From Ceratorhiza oryzae-sativae (lineage: Eukaryota > Basidiomycota > Agaricomycetes > Cantharellales > Ceratobasidiaceae), in assembly GCA_030998015.1 (NCBI GenBank), contig JARWMV010000007.1:372001-436000 (forward strand): 64,000 nucleotides of DNA, read 5' to 3'. The notes beneath the pieces were generated by a model. It saw only the letters and a program-made list of their open reading frames with translations. It was not told the origin of the DNA and did not search any database. Both the position numbers and the translations under genes were made by a program. Of the stretch, positions 48,109 through 59,549 are shown piece after piece (the first letter of the stretch is position 1; each line of letters begins with the position of its first letter).

Positions 48109-49027
48109 CTACGGATCCTTGGGGGGATCCTTGGGGTCGCACTCTGGCAGGGTGAAGCCGTTATACAAGGTTCCTTCATACTTGGTCCTCGGGTTATACA
48201 GGTGGATTCTGCAATTGCCGGCGTCCGAGCTGGGCTCCCCGATGGCAAACACATTTTTTCCGTCCTTGTTGTTCGCCGCGTGGACAAAGTATTGCCCGTT
48301 GGTGTATTGAGCCATTGGTGCCGGGCCTTGCCAAATCTTCTTCGATGGGATTGTACCCCCACACCACCTAATGTCGACTCCGCCGTCGGTGCTGTCCATG
48401 ACAAAGTTGAATCCGATTGCGTCTTTCGCGGTCATATCGTTGGGGCATTCCTTGACAGTAACGCAGTACGGAGGATCCCCATGAGGATTCTGGATAATAT
48501 AGTCAGACCGACAAAGAGATACAGTTTTGTCATTCAGGATAAGCTCACAATCACAACTAGGCATTTCTTCTCGCATGGGATGTAAACACGACCGTAGAGC
48601 TGTTGACATTTGTCGTTATTTGGTTCACGGGCAAAGTTTGGAGTGCATTTCTGGTGGAAAAAAATAGGGTGGCATCAGTACACATACATGATCTCGCACG
48701 TCATCGTGCACACTCGCGAAATATTTACCTGGAACTCGGCACGTATTTCGGGGTGCTTCTGGTCAGGGTCAAAGGCAACAAAGCTCTTTGTGTCGAAATG
48801 GTAGTGCTTAGTTACGTCTAGAAAGCGCGCATAAGTTCATATATTTCAATCAATAAGCGTCTTTGTAGCTTACTCTTGCACGATTTATCTTCAAAGGCGA
48901 TTGTAGACAGCGGCCCCGAGCGAACGACCTCGCATTTTGGCGGCTGATTACAGTCCACAGCCGCAGGTGCAGCGTTGCTAAACAGACCGAGTCCAACGAG
49001 CAGAGCAGAAACGAACAGCGGATTCAT
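48109..49027 (-). CDS. Secreted protein of an unnamed family, copy 2
   Basis: ATG at 49027 gives a signal peptide (MNPLFVSALLVGLGLFSNA, AAPAA cleavage region), then CEVVRSGPLSTIAFEDKSCK. After introns: KHYHFDTKSFVAFDPDQKHP, CTPNFAREPNNDKCQQLYGR, VYIPCEKKCLVVI. The last exon starts NPHGDPPYCVTVKECP and contains FNFVMDSTDGGVDIRWCG, TIPSKKIWQGPAP and FTLPECDPKDPPKDP to the stop at 48109. Exon order and intron places match the plus-strand copy at 34809-35716. Extra Cys residues suggest disulfides. The function is unknown. Confidence 0.75.
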
Positions 49028-49822
49028 GCAGTAGATTTCAGTGAGAACGTATGTGAGAATCGAGGATGAAGGAACCTGCTGTCATTCGGTCGAATATTCA
49101 AGATATTTATAATATTGTGAAGCGCCTAAGGGGTGCATGCTGGCCATGCGGCGCTACGCCAGGTGAGCTAACTTAGGAATTGGTTGCTTTGCGTGGTTCT
49201 CTCCACGGCTGAGTTAATGCTGACCGAACAAGGGCGGTTTCGCCTCTGATAGTAACGCCTTCGAGGTCTGGGAGTACTGAATGGACCTAGCCTGACACAG
49301 ACTCAGGATCCACTGGCTTACCCAAATGCAATTCATAGCTATATCTTCGAACGGCCCTCGGGTGGCACCACTGATTCTCACAGCATCCAAAACTCAATGG
49401 CTGGCGGTGGAGGAGGACATGATACATGGGAGTCTTAGTAATGGCCGGTGGCAAACGGGGTGGCTAATGGACTTCGTGCCCCACTTCCCCCTTGAACGAC
49501 GCTTCCTCGTATATCCATCACATGAAACTAATCTCCAGACAAGACCACGAAGGAAACCGCAGACCCACACATTCTTTACTAGTCTACGCAATTGGTTGAG
49601 GCAATGGGGTATGAGGCTTCGTATCGGGCGCCCGCAATTTTGAGACCTTCAGATGTGAAGTAGGGGAAGTGATTCGTTTTAGTGCACTTTTTTGACATAT
49701 TCGCAGCCGAGACCCCTGCGGGCTATTGGCCCATATTTGTAAAGGGACTTTGGGGATTATCGTGTCATGTACCCTGGCGCAGGGTTCTTTGTGAACAAAT
49801 AAACAATGCAGATGATTGATTG
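49028..49822. other. Intergenic region before the retroelement cluster
   Basis: About 800 bp with the promoter of the secreted protein gene; no gene seen. Base composition changes at about 49,820 where the first LTR is proposed to start. Confidence 0.5.
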
Positions 49823-50599
49823 TGTTATGATAAATATGGTGTCCATATCCTGGGTTGCAAATCGGCTAAATTCTACATCTCTCCCACCCTCTGCCGCCGC
49901 GCCGCCCGCCCGCCGTCCACCCGAGCTGTCTGCCGACCGGCTAAGCTGCTAGCCGACCAATTGACTGTCCAAGAGCCGACCGGTTGGTTTACTGGTGAAC
50001 CTACCGGCGTTGTTCTTTCGTTTCGCCGCATACACGCATATACACATCCAATTGTCTAGTCGATTACAGTGCTGCCCCCACCGCCCGTCGCCCTTCGCCC
50101 GTCCCGCGTCCCTTGCTTCTCAACTCTCGCCTACTCGTTCACCCTTCCCACCTCGCCCGTCCTGCCTTCCATCTTGTGTCCCTCCTTCCCACCTTCCGCC
50201 CACTGCCCCACACCTTGCACCCCGGCCACACTCCTCGCCCACAGCCTTCCCACCTCCCGGCCTTGCCATCGCCCGTTTCCCGTGCCCAGCATTCCGTCTC
50301 GCCCTTTGTTGGAGATTACAAGTGCGTCGGCGGTTATGCAGGTTACGTTACGATGACACGGACCTTTCATTCGCATTCTTGATTGTATGCTGACTCCTGT
50401 CGTCGGCTTTCACGCCTGTATCGCGTATTCGGATCTATACTCACCTGTACTCGCTTGTATGCGCTTGCGCTATCTTGGTTATGTATATGCGGACTTGTCT
50501 TGTATATAAAGTCTCGCTTTCTCATGTCTTATAGTCACTCGTTGAATACACTCGTATATTTCACTAGTTTTATTTCACTGCGCTATACTACGTTCAACA
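49823..50599 (+). repeat. 5' LTR of the copia element (start tentative)
   Basis: Ends TTCAACA directly before the PBS; the proposed start is TGTTATGA, giving TGTT...AACA ends. It contains a long pyrimidine-rich stretch (49870-50330) and a TATA-like TGTATATAAAG near 50502. The 3' edge is firm, the 5' edge is not. Confidence 0.55.
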
Positions 50600-50614
50600 G
50601 GTTATGAGCCCCGC
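50600..50614 (+). other. Copia primer-binding site, initiator tRNA half-molecule type
   Basis: GGTTATGAGCCCCGC immediately after the LTR end. This is the complement of the anticodon arm of eukaryotic initiator tRNA-Met (loop CTCATAA), the internal site known from Drosophila copia half-tRNA priming, rather than of the tRNA 3' end. Confidence 0.6.
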
Positions 50615-50684
50615 CTTGCTCTAAACCTATACAACTAGTACTTTACAGTTAACCGTCCATCGCACTTAACCCCACTCATCCATT

Positions 50685-52770
50685 ATGTCGAACACTGGCA
50701 CTACCGGTGGCACAACTGCCCCAAACCCCAACTCATCATCCTCGACTGCTACGGCTGTGTTGCTGTATAGTACTGGGTCGATCTGTATCCCACCTCTCAG
50801 GGGATCGGAGAACTGGCGCATCTGGCGCGTTCGGATGGAAGACCTACTTGAAGAGCTTGAACTCATTCAGTACATGGATGGAACGAAGACTAAACCATCG
50901 TCTGGATCGACTGACTTCGACGATTGGCTGAAATACGACCGCAAGGCCTGTGGTATTATACGGCGCTGCATTGATGACAATGTTATGATGAATATACTCA
51001 CTTGTGAAACCTCTTCTGAGGTTTGGACTCAACTTAAACAGCTATATGAAGTGGCCAATATAGTTGCCATTATTGGATTACGTCGGAACTTCTTCTCACA
51101 TTGTATGCTCGACGAAACTCGCATCGATGACCATGTTTGCACTATGCGCTCCTGTTATGATCAACTCCATGCTATCAACTCAAACCTTGCTACCAACTTT
51201 GACTGGGCTATTGCCCTCATCGCCTCACTTCCCCTCTCATGGGATGTTTTTATCCAAACGCTGCGGCCACTCCTCATGTTTCAGGACAAAACAAAATGGC
51301 CAGATATGGTGAAACAAGTCACTAGCTTAGTTATGGCCAAGGGACAATGAAAGGAGCAAAGGAGTGTCGAGGCAGGACTACTAACGAAGAAGAATACCAG
51401 GGCAGCAGCCACGTTCGGGTCTGGCAGATCGAATGGAAAGAATACTGGCAGAGGATCTGCAGGACAAGGAAAACAAAAGGGCAAGTGTAACTACTGCCAC
51501 AAAAAGGGACATTGGGAGAGGGAGTGTTGAAAGAAAAAGGCTGATCAAGAGAAAAAGAAAGAATTGGCGCATATAGCCAGTACCAGAGAACAAGGCGATC
51601 AAGACCAAGCGGACCGAGGAGGAGCTGTTGCCTTTGTGGCAGAAGCTCCTTCATCCTTCTCATCGCATGAATGGATCACTGACTCTGGAGCCAGCTCACA
51701 TATAGTCAGTAATCATGCCTATTTCAGCACCTACGAACCTGCCTCAGAGGTTGTCCAAGGCATTGGTGGCAATGTACCTATAGTAGGCCAAGGTACCATT
51801 CATGCTATCATACGCAACGGAAATAAATTGAACAAACTCCTGCTCCGAAATGTCACTCACGTCCCCTCGTTTGCTGGCAACTTACTGTTGTGCAAAGTAA
51901 TTGATTTTGCTGGAGGAGCGTGTCTTTTTAAAGGACAATGCTGCACTATATATGTGCCTGATGGCTGAATCCTAGGTGTTGGACTGAAGATCAGAGACTC
52001 AGCAAAAGGAAGCCTTTACCTAATGGATATCTCAGTTATCACCCCTACTACCCAAGTAGCTGTTGCTCAAGGCAACATGGATGGAATGAAAACCTGGGAG
52101 GACTGGCATTGTATTATGGGCCATATTAATCAAGGCACCCTCGAACAACTGTTCAACAAAAACATGGTGAATGGGATGAAAGTTGATTGCGACTCCCCAT
52201 GCAATTATTTCTGCAAGGCGTGTGTCCAGGCAAAACATCATATCACCTCCTATCCTCAGGAATTGAAATTGAAATATCACTCTGTTGGTGATCTCACTGT
52301 CACGGATGTCTGGGGACCAGCTTGCACTCAATCCCTACAAGGGAGCTCATATTTTGTCACATTTACCAACATGTACTCCTGCTTCACCATTGCCAGCTTT
52401 ATGAAATCAACCAAGGAAGTCTTTGAGCACTACAAGGCGTACAAAGCTTTACTAGCCAACCAGTTTGGCAAGAAACTTAAACAAGTCTGTTCCAACAATG
52501 GAAAAGAATTTGTCAATAAAATTTTCAAAGACTATGCTGCTTTGCAAGGTACTATCCTAGAGCAGACCGCACTGCACTCATCTGCACAGAACAGAGTTGC
52601 TGAACACAAAAACTGCACATTGGTCAAAGGAGCTTGGGCACAGCTATTTGCCCAACAGCTACCATGCTTCTTATGGCAAGAGGCTGTCTCTTATGTGGTG
52701 TATATTGCCAACTGGTCTCCTACGCATACACTCAGAGACATCACTCTGTACAAGCACTTTTACAGCCGTA
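50685..52770 (+). pseudogene. Copia gag-protease-integrase frame with three TGA stops
   Basis: All parts lie in one frame. The gag-like domain (50685-51347) has WRIWRVRMEDLLEELEL and ends with MAKGQ before a TGA at 51348. The zinc knuckle CNYCHKKGHWEREC (about 51486-51527) is followed by a TGA at 51528. The aspartic protease motif ITDSGASSHIV is at about 51675. A third TGA is at 51966. The GAG-pre-integrase segment has HCIMGHINQGTLEQLF, and the zinc-binding CKACVQAKHH follows. The integrase core keeps the Asp of VTDVWGP and reads CSNNGKEF where CSDNGKEF is usual. The frame is cut at 52770. All stops are TGA, matching loss of CGA codons. Confidence 0.85.
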
Positions 52771-53267
52771 TGTTACAGGTCAGGGTACACTTGAATATCT
52801 AGAGCTTAAGTAAATGTAGATATGTTAGCATACACTAATCATACACAATACTTCTTAGACTAGAGTAAGAAGGCTCAAAGTAGTTGCAATGCGATCAAGT
52901 AACACTCAAGGTAGTCTTAATCTTTCACAGTGTAAACTGAATAATTTATAGGTATAAAGAGCAAGACTACTATGGTCAGGTTCCCTTAGATATCTTAAAT
53001 GTAGTTCAGCCCTAGTTGCTTGGACTAACTGATACTAATCTTAATACTAAACTTAAGCAGTAGCTTATAGGATGGATGGTGGGCTGCCTAATGCATGTAC
53101 TTCCTCAGCTACAGGTACTTAGATTTCCTCTAATAGCCAGTACTTAATGTCATGCTCAATCAGGCAATATTGTATCCTTATATATCTCTGTATATAAGAT
53201 ACAATGACTCAGACAGTACATAACTAATATGGTACTTTATTCCTCAGTACTAGTTATATAAGAAATC
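52771..53267 (+). repeat. R1a: 5' part of an LTR inserted in copia, cut by G1
   Basis: Begins TGTTACAGGTCAGGG and runs with high identity to R1b (55714 onward) for about 500 bp to AAGAAATC, where the G1 LTR starts. The five bases before it (CCGTA) are the expected target duplication. The remaining ~800 bp of the LTR are not in the window. Confidence 0.8.
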
Positions 53268-53644
53268 TGTCACGAACTGACATGCATATATCCACTCTAT
53301 AATATTTTCTTGATTTACTACATTTTATGAGATCATCTTCAAAACATACTTGCCTTTTATGGTATATCTGTGTCATGTGATTCAAGGGGATGTTCCAGAC
53401 CAATAACCAAGATGTATTTCAACTCTGATGTGAAATTCTGCAGTTCTGCAGTCGCTTCCACTGCTTCTATCTCTTATTGGTTGTGACTCACTGTATGGAC
53501 TTGTTTGTTATGATGTGGCTCATACTATGTATATAAACCAGGTCAAGTTTGCAGAGGACTCCTCAAGAACTTGACCTCTCACTGAATACAAGTTCTTTTA
53601 CTTTCTTACTATTTTCCTCATTGCCTGACTTGTCGTTGTTGACA
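53268..53644 (+). repeat. 5' LTR of G1
   Basis: Starts TGTCACGAACTGACA and ends TTGACA (TGTC...GACA ends), 377 bp. TATATAAA at 53530-53537. Closely similar to the G2 LTR at 59172-59547. Confidence 0.75.
53530..53537 (+). promoter_or_regulatory. TATA box in the G1 LTR
   Basis: TATATAAA, placed 33 bp before the segment that is complementary to the PBS, so transcription should start close to that segment. Confidence 0.6.
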
Positions 53645-53646
53645 TC

Positions 53647-53661
53647 AGGTCAAGTTCTTGA
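53647..53661 (+). other. G1 self-complementary primer-binding site
   Basis: AGGTCAAGTTCTTGA, two bases after the LTR, is the exact reverse complement of 53563-53577 (TCAAGAACTTGACCT) in the LTR. The same pair is found in G2. Confidence 0.7.
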
Positions 53662-53967
53662 CAATTGTAAGTCTCAGTGTTGTCTGGGATACGTCAGGAA
53701 CGCCATTGGTGTTGTCTTGTGATAACTCCCCATTGCCTTCCCCAATCCCACTCCACCTATCCACAGTCACAAGACATTGTTGCCCTATACGTGCTTCTGT
53801 GAAACCTTGCATAGTCAGGTCCCTCACACGTCATAACAAGCTTTGGTTCTTTAATCTCTTTTGTCGACAAGAGGTGGGGTCGCTCATTGCCCTTAAGTAG
53901 TTGAGCAACAGAGGTCACCTTCCTATTCCAATAGACTTGGGAAAGGGTCTATCTCTCTTGCCTTATC

Positions 53968-54928
53968 TTGTCCTTGCTCAAGTACGTCTCTGATGGAACA
54001 CACAGCCCTCAGTGGCACAAACTTTTACAGAAGATCAGCACTGCTGTTGGTGTGGGTGGTTCGGACACCTATCCATCCACTGCTTCACCCTCAACTTGGT
54101 CGAAGACATCCTTGAACAGGCTGGGCACATCAACTTTAACTGTGTGGTAATTGTCAAAGTCTGCCCCCAGAAAGTTGGACAAGCCCAACAAGCCTTTGTC
54201 ACCAAGCTGGGTGCCCCTGAGTGCAAAATTTGCCACCAAGCAAATGGAGCCACCTTCCCTGTGCACTGCCCCTACTGTCCTAAAAAGGACAAATTCTTAT
54301 ACTACTACACCATCCCCTGCAACCAGCTATAAGCTGGAGAACCTTGGCCAACAACTCCTTTGTCACCTATTAGATACCATCAAAAATTTCCAAGACAGGT
54401 ATTGTTATTACCAAAATAAATACGAAGAAACCTGTGAAAAACTTCACAAAGCTGAGGCCCGTTGTGCATTCCTAACTGAGTGACTGCGTGAACATCAAGA
54501 GGACTACTTCTCCCTCTTCCACAATCACCTTAGACTAGAAGCCCTAGTCCAAGGAAACACTGCACCTCACAAGTACACCTTCCCTGTCTTCTCAACACTG
54601 TCAGACCTCCCTCACCCCACCTTTCTAAGTGGCACAAGCTCACCAATTCAGGAAGAAGCACCCCTTCCAGCAGCCCAAATCACCCCTCCCCAAGGAAGCA
54701 CTCCTTCAGGATCAAACTAAACTAAAAAGGGTGGAGTGCCCATATTGTTGCCAAGACACCAAAAGTTGGGACTTGGACAACATGTGGTTAAGGTTCGAGG
54801 GGATTGGAAACTTCAAAATTTATAGACTTGTGTGGGGACTGAAATCCTCTAGTACCAAAACAATTCTCAATTTCCTGTACTTCCTTGTCATCTCTGTTGC
54901 TGTTAGAATTTACCTGAATCCTTCCTGA
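53968..54928 (+). pseudogene. G1 ORF0 series upstream of gag
   Basis: Three overlapping segments, each one frame later (+1) than the one before, as in G2. Segment a (about 54012-54332) has the CCHC knuckle pattern, CCWCGWFGHLSIHC, and then two CxxC pairs (CKIC, CPYC). Segment b (54151-54720) is a coiled coil rich in Glu/Lys/Tyr, broken by a TGA at 54481, ending in a Pro-rich tail. Segment c (about 54629-54928) has VECPYCCQDTKSWDLD. Function unknown; nucleic-acid binding is inferred from the knuckle. Confidence 0.55.
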
Positions 54929-54929
54929 A

Positions 54930-57633
54930 ATGGCATCACCAGCCCCTGCCCCTGCTTGGGCAAATATGTCTGATGAAGAAAAAGTAATCTATATGCTCTG
55001 GTCCATGGATGAATTGCAAGAACGAACCAACAACCTCCAAAATGACATTGGAGATGTTGAACACAACAATAAAACCTACACAGAATCGCTCAAAGCCAAG
55101 CTTACAATAAACCAAGCAAATATAGACACTGACGTGGCAGGACTGGCCACCAATGTAAACAATCTGGTTGGCATGTTAGCAATTCTCCAAACAACCATTA
55201 TGCGCATTGAGGCGCAAATCAACACCTATGCAGGGGGCACCAGAGTCACCCCAGCACAACCCTCCTCCAGCATGGCCCTGTTGCAACCAGCAGCTACTAC
55301 TCCCTCTAGTGGGTGAACAGCAAAAGTTAAGATGGCTGCCCCACAAAGGTTTGATGGCATGAAGCATGAAGTTGCCATTTCATTCAGAATCACATGTGCC
55401 CAATACATCAATACAAATATGAGTGGGCACTCAGCTGACCAAGTGGTTGCCTTTATCACATCCTATCTTGAAGGATCTGCCACTGAATGGGTCAACTTGT
55501 ATGAAGAATTTGAAATCCTGAACCCTGGAACTGCAATCCCATGGCTTCACAATGCCAACCTATTTTGGCAAGAATTTACTACCTGTTATGGGGACTTGAA
55601 CTGCACCAAAAATAACTGTGACAAGTGGTGGAAGCTGAAACAATCCAAGACAGTTCAGGATTACCTCACCCTATTCAATTTATATTCAACAGGGCTCAAC
55701 TACAATGATGTGGTGTTATGGGTCAGGGTACACTTGAATATCTAGAGCTTAAGCAAATGTAGATATGTTAGTATACACTAATCATACTCAATACTTCTTA
55801 GACTAGAGTAAGAAGGCTCAAAGTAGTTGCAATGTGATCAAGTAACACTCAAGGTAGTCTTAATCTTTCACAGTGTAAACTGAATAATTTATAGGTATAA
55901 AGAGCAAGACTACTATGGTCAGGTTCCCTTAGATATCTTAAATATAGTTCAGCCCTAGTTGCTTGGACTAACTGATACTAATCTTAATACTAGACTTAAG
56001 CGATAGCTTATAGGATAGATGATGGGCTGCCTAATGCGTGTACTTCCTCAGCTACAGGTACTTAGATTTCCTCTAATAGCTGGTACTTAATGTCACGCTC
56101 AATCAGGCAATATTGTATCCTTATATATCTCTGTATATAAGATACAATGAATCAGACAGTATATAACTAATATGGTACTTTATTCCTCAGTACTAGTTAT
56201 ATAAGAAATCACACACAGACAAGAGAAATAGAAAGAGAAGAGAAACCAATAACTGGTCTGGGTTGAGTAGTGAAGGGAAGGTGGTCTGGAAGGACCTCAG
56301 AGGAGGTCCTTTTATACCCTGAGGAGGGCATTCCAGAGCCAAATAGATACATGCATGCCAGTGCGATCATCAAAAGAGGGTACTGCTATACTTGGGGTAC
56401 ACCCTAGCCCAGTATAGGATAAAAGAGTAAAGACAGGGTGTGGATCAAAGGCATTGATGCATCTGAGACCTGCTATTGGCTTGTAGATCATATTATCATA
56501 GTATATACATGTAATGAACGGAGGCTACATCTCAGTGAGTCATAAAGTGAGTCAGAGAAGCTTCTGGATCAATTTGGGAAGCTCTCCTGACTCACTGGAG
56601 TCATTAGATCTTGATTGATGGTCCAGTAAGATTCTAATGATCTTCGGGCCATTCCGGCGCGAGGATCCGGTGGATCGCGACGATCTTCGGGCAGCAGATA
56701 CCGCCGAAGATTAGCTATCGATAGAGCACAAGATCGCCTTGATAGCGTAAGCGGTTGCCGAGATATGAGCGATGCGATGTTGTAATCGATATCTCCTGAT
56801 AAGAGGAAATATCGCAACCTCTATATCTCCCTGAGTTCTTAAGATAAAATCACGATAAAATATGCGTTGGAAAGAGGAGATTTTGTACTATTTAATGGAA
56901 CACAAATAGTACAATTTTGAACGCATACAAATTCATTTAATTTCAAGAAAAACTACAGAGGCATCGCTTGAGGTTGGCAGAGCAGACTAAAATAATAGAA
57001 AAATGTTAGTGATCCATAACATGTGGCCATGCATGACCAGTTTTATGATGGTCTATCATCAGACATAACAGACAGCATGGTGGCCCAAAACTACAACCCC
57101 TGCACCAAAACCTTTGCCCAGCTCACTCAGCAAGCCTTGGAAATTGACCACCACCTCATATTGTTCAGTAGCAAAAGGATGTCTCATGGGGCAACAAGTC
57201 CAGCAGCAACAGGGCCTTGTCAAGCAGGCCAACAGCTACCTCACAAAGCAACCCTCAAAAGGAGAAATTCAAGAGTGGGGAGCGGATATACAAGATCAAG
57301 GATGGCAGGGCAGTCAAGGGCCAGATTGTGGCCATTGGGCCCAACACCAAGGGCTTCACTGTCCCTACTGTTTGCTACAATGGTAGCAATTCCAACGTAC
57401 AGGAATCCTTCAAGGACATAAAGAAGGACAACCATCCACTGGCAACCCCCAAAGCAAAAGATCCAGACACAATGGACCTGGATGGCACAGGAAAAGGGAA
57501 AGGAATGAATACCTGCTACAACTGTGGAGGAGATGGTCATATTGCTGCCTAATGTCCTTCAGCCAAGATGTCAGGTTACAAAGTGGTTGTGGAAGATGTA
57601 GAAACAACTGACAAGGAGTCAGTAAAAGAATGA
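54930..57633 (+). pseudogene. G1 gag, interrupted by R1b
   Basis: Starts MASPAPAPAWANMSDEEKVI; a coiled-coil N-terminus (TNNLQNDIGDVEHNNKTY) precedes a TGA at 55314. The capsid-like retrotrans_gag domain has SYLEGSATEWVNLYEEF and DYLTLFNLYSTGLNYND up to 55713. It resumes after R1b at 57027 with DQFYDGL. A 1-nt loss near 57200 shifts the frame, and the CCHC knuckle CYNCGGDGHIAA*C has lost a Lys codon to TAA (57550). The frame ends at TGA 57631-57633, overlapping the pol ATG at 57630. Confidence 0.85.
55709..57026 (+). repeat. R1b: complete solo LTR with 5-bp target duplication
   Basis: The element is 55714-57021 (1,308 bp), starts TGTTATGG and ends CCATAACA (8-bp inverted ends), and is flanked by TGTGG at 55709-55713 and 57022-57026. 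Removing it and one TGTGG restores the gag frame seen in G2. No internal coding region or second LTR was seen, so it is a solo LTR or a short non-autonomous element. The part at 56630-56770 is unusually rich in CpG and GATC compared with its surroundings. Confidence 0.85.
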
Positions 57634-57778
57634 GCTCAAACCATGCCAGGGGGGTGGTCTTGGGCGCTATGTTACAAAGTGTGCAGAATGAAAATAAAAA
57701 TATGGGAATGGAATGTATGTTGTTAGGAAACCAATCACAACTTCAGTTTTTCTTTCATGCATTGCCACTGTGCACAAT
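57630..57778 (+). pseudogene. G1 pol, first 50 codons only
   Basis: ATG at 57630 overlaps the gag TGA (ATGA). About 50 codons match the start of G2 pol (MSSNHARG) up to LPLC, then the G3 LTR starts at 57779. Confidence 0.75.
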
Positions 57779-59171
57779 GTTATGACCTGTCAAACGGACA
57801 TAACAAAACAACCAAATATTTTTACAGATTTATGGCATTTTTCCTAAGCGGAACAAGCCATAAACAAGGTCACATGACCTCGGCGCTTAGCCAGCACTTA
57901 TGGTGGTTACCCTGAACTCGCTCCAGCATTTCTCTCCATTGTTACTTGGAGCGAGGAGCGAGTTGTCACGTGATCTTGGCGCTTACGGCAGGATCATGTG
58001 ACCTCAGCACCTACCCCTCAGACCTTGTGCGGCTCTATAAGATTCAGAGCCGCACAAACTTAAGACAAACAATTACCTAACCCATAGTACTGTACATAAC
58101 CTACACCTACTGCAGAGTGTGATAATACGTCTGCAGCCACTGCAGCCACAGGCATATATAAGAGGGATAAAGCAAGACTGGACGCCTCAGCTTGCTTTAT
58201 CTCATCAACCACCATAGACCATAGCAAAGACTGTAACTAGAACACTCAATACATATTGCATAGCACCAAACTGTCAACACAGCCACTACTTAAGTGCTTC
58301 ACAAGGAAGCCTCCAGAGGGTCACAACATTATAAAGCAAGCTCTTAACTTAACTAGTGGCGAACATAAGTATACTACACAGATACTAAGGGCTGAGTACA
58401 TGAGAAACCAGCTAACTCCTGTGATACATAAGAGAACACAAAGAAACTATGTCACAGAGACCACAAACTCGATCTCAAAGCAGAGTGGCAACTAGTAGGC
58501 CACAATCACCCAAACCCGGTGCTTCCCCAGAGGCTGAAGGTAACCCAGATGAGACCCTCCAAGGAATGCCAGGGGGGTTGCCACAAAACCCACGACCAGT
58601 GGCTCAACCTAACCCCACTCGGGCCCCCATCCTGGGAGGGGAAATAGGGGGAATACCGCTCCACAGCCCTCAACTGCCAATTCACTGGATAAATCCAGAC
58701 CCAGAAGATATCTCAAATCCAGAGAGGGATGAGGTAGAAGATATGACCTGAACCATATACGAACAAGGTATGGCCTTGGCAGAAGAGGCAAGGACACAAC
58801 CCCAGCCAGGTCCCAGAACCATAGCCACTGCCAACCCTATTCACACCATCACCACCGCCATCAGGGTGGGGCTCAAGGAACTGAGAGACAATAACCATAG
58901 GGAACTAGAAAAGGCAATCACAGGTATAAATCAGTGTCAAATATCACTAACCCGACAAGAAGGAAATGTGGACTGGATGGTAAGGTCAATGGAAACATCC
59001 AACAAAAATGTCCTCTATGTGGCAAAGAACCAGGACGACCTAAAAGCAGAAATGGGGAACCTGATAAAAGAATTAAAGGACATCTCCATGGAAATAAACT
59101 GGGTACTGGGAATGCAAGAGCAAAAGCTCAAAAGCTTAGAGAAGAAAACTGAAAACACAGGGGAGATCCTA
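57779..59171 (+). mobile_element. G3: second gypsy-type element, 5' part, broken by G2
   Basis: Begins TGTTATGACCTGTCA after the likely target duplication CACAA (57774-57778). The LTR has a TATA-like CATATATAAGAG near 58152; its 3' edge and PBS were not fixed. A gag frame starts at 58449, and the element is cut at 59172 by the G2 LTR. Confidence 0.7.
58449..59171 (+). pseudogene. G3 gag, N-terminal part
   Basis: Starts MSQRPQTRSQSRVATSRPQS, Pro-rich as in many basidiomycete gypsy gag proteins. In-frame TGA at 58749, then a helical part with AIRVGLKELRDNNHRELEKA and a coiled coil (LKAEMGNLIKELKDISMEI). It is cut off by G2 after KKTENTGEIL. It differs from G1/G2 gag, so it belongs to another family. 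Confidence 0.7.
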
Positions 59172-59547
59172 TGTCACGAACTGACACACATACATCCACT
59201 CTACAATATTTTCTCGATTTACTACATTTTATGAGATCATCTTCAAAACATACTTGCCTTTTATGGTATATCTGTGTCATGTGACTCAGGGAATGTTCCA
59301 GACCAGTAACCAAGATGTATTTCAACTCTGATGTGAAATTCTGCAGTTCCACAGTCGCTTCTACTGCTTCTATCTCTTATCTGTCATGACTCACTGTACA
59401 GACTTGTTTGTTATGATGTGGCTCGTACTATGTATATAAACCAGGTCAAGTTTGCAGAGGACTCCTCAAGAACTTGACCTCTTGTCGAATACAAGTTCTT
59501 TCATTTTCTTACTATTTTCCTTGTCGCCTGACTTGTTGTCATCGACA
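59172..59547 (+). repeat. 5' LTR of G2
   Basis: Starts TGTCACGAACTGACA, ends ATCGACA, 376 bp. TATATAAA at 59433-59440. Same layout as the G1 LTR. Confidence 0.78.
59433..59440 (+). promoter_or_regulatory. TATA box in the G2 LTR
   Basis: TATATAAA, 33 bp before the PBS-complementary segment at 59466, the same spacing as in G1. Confidence 0.6.
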
Positions 59548-59549
59548 TC

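Larger units (their letters stand above)
49823..52770 (+). mobile_element. Ty1/copia retrotransposon, 5' part, broken at 52771
   Basis: LTR proposed at 49823-50599, PBS at 50600, then one long frame with gag, zinc knuckle, protease and integrase. The element stops abruptly inside the integrase region where the R1a LTR begins. The rest, including reverse transcriptase, is not in the window and should lie to the right. Three in-frame TGA codons show it is dead. Confidence 0.8.
53268..57778 (+). mobile_element. G1: Ty3/gypsy retrotransposon, 5' part, broken by R1b and G3
   Basis: 5' LTR 53268-53644, self-complementary PBS at 53647, ORF0 series, gag, and the first codons of pol. A complete solo LTR (R1b) sits inside gag and element G3 interrupts the start of pol at 57779. 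Compared with G2 it has lost many CpG sites and carries extra stops and a frameshift, so it is the older copy. The likely target duplication on the left is AAATC (53263-53267). Confidence 0.85.

Noticed and set aside
49870..50393. Overlapping Pro/Ser/Arg-rich open frames
   Set aside because: They come from the pyrimidine-rich part of the copia LTR and are open on both strands; no coding evidence.
56569..56817. 82-codon minus-strand frame inside R1b
   Set aside because: It lies within the CpG-rich part of a solo LTR and matches no element protein.
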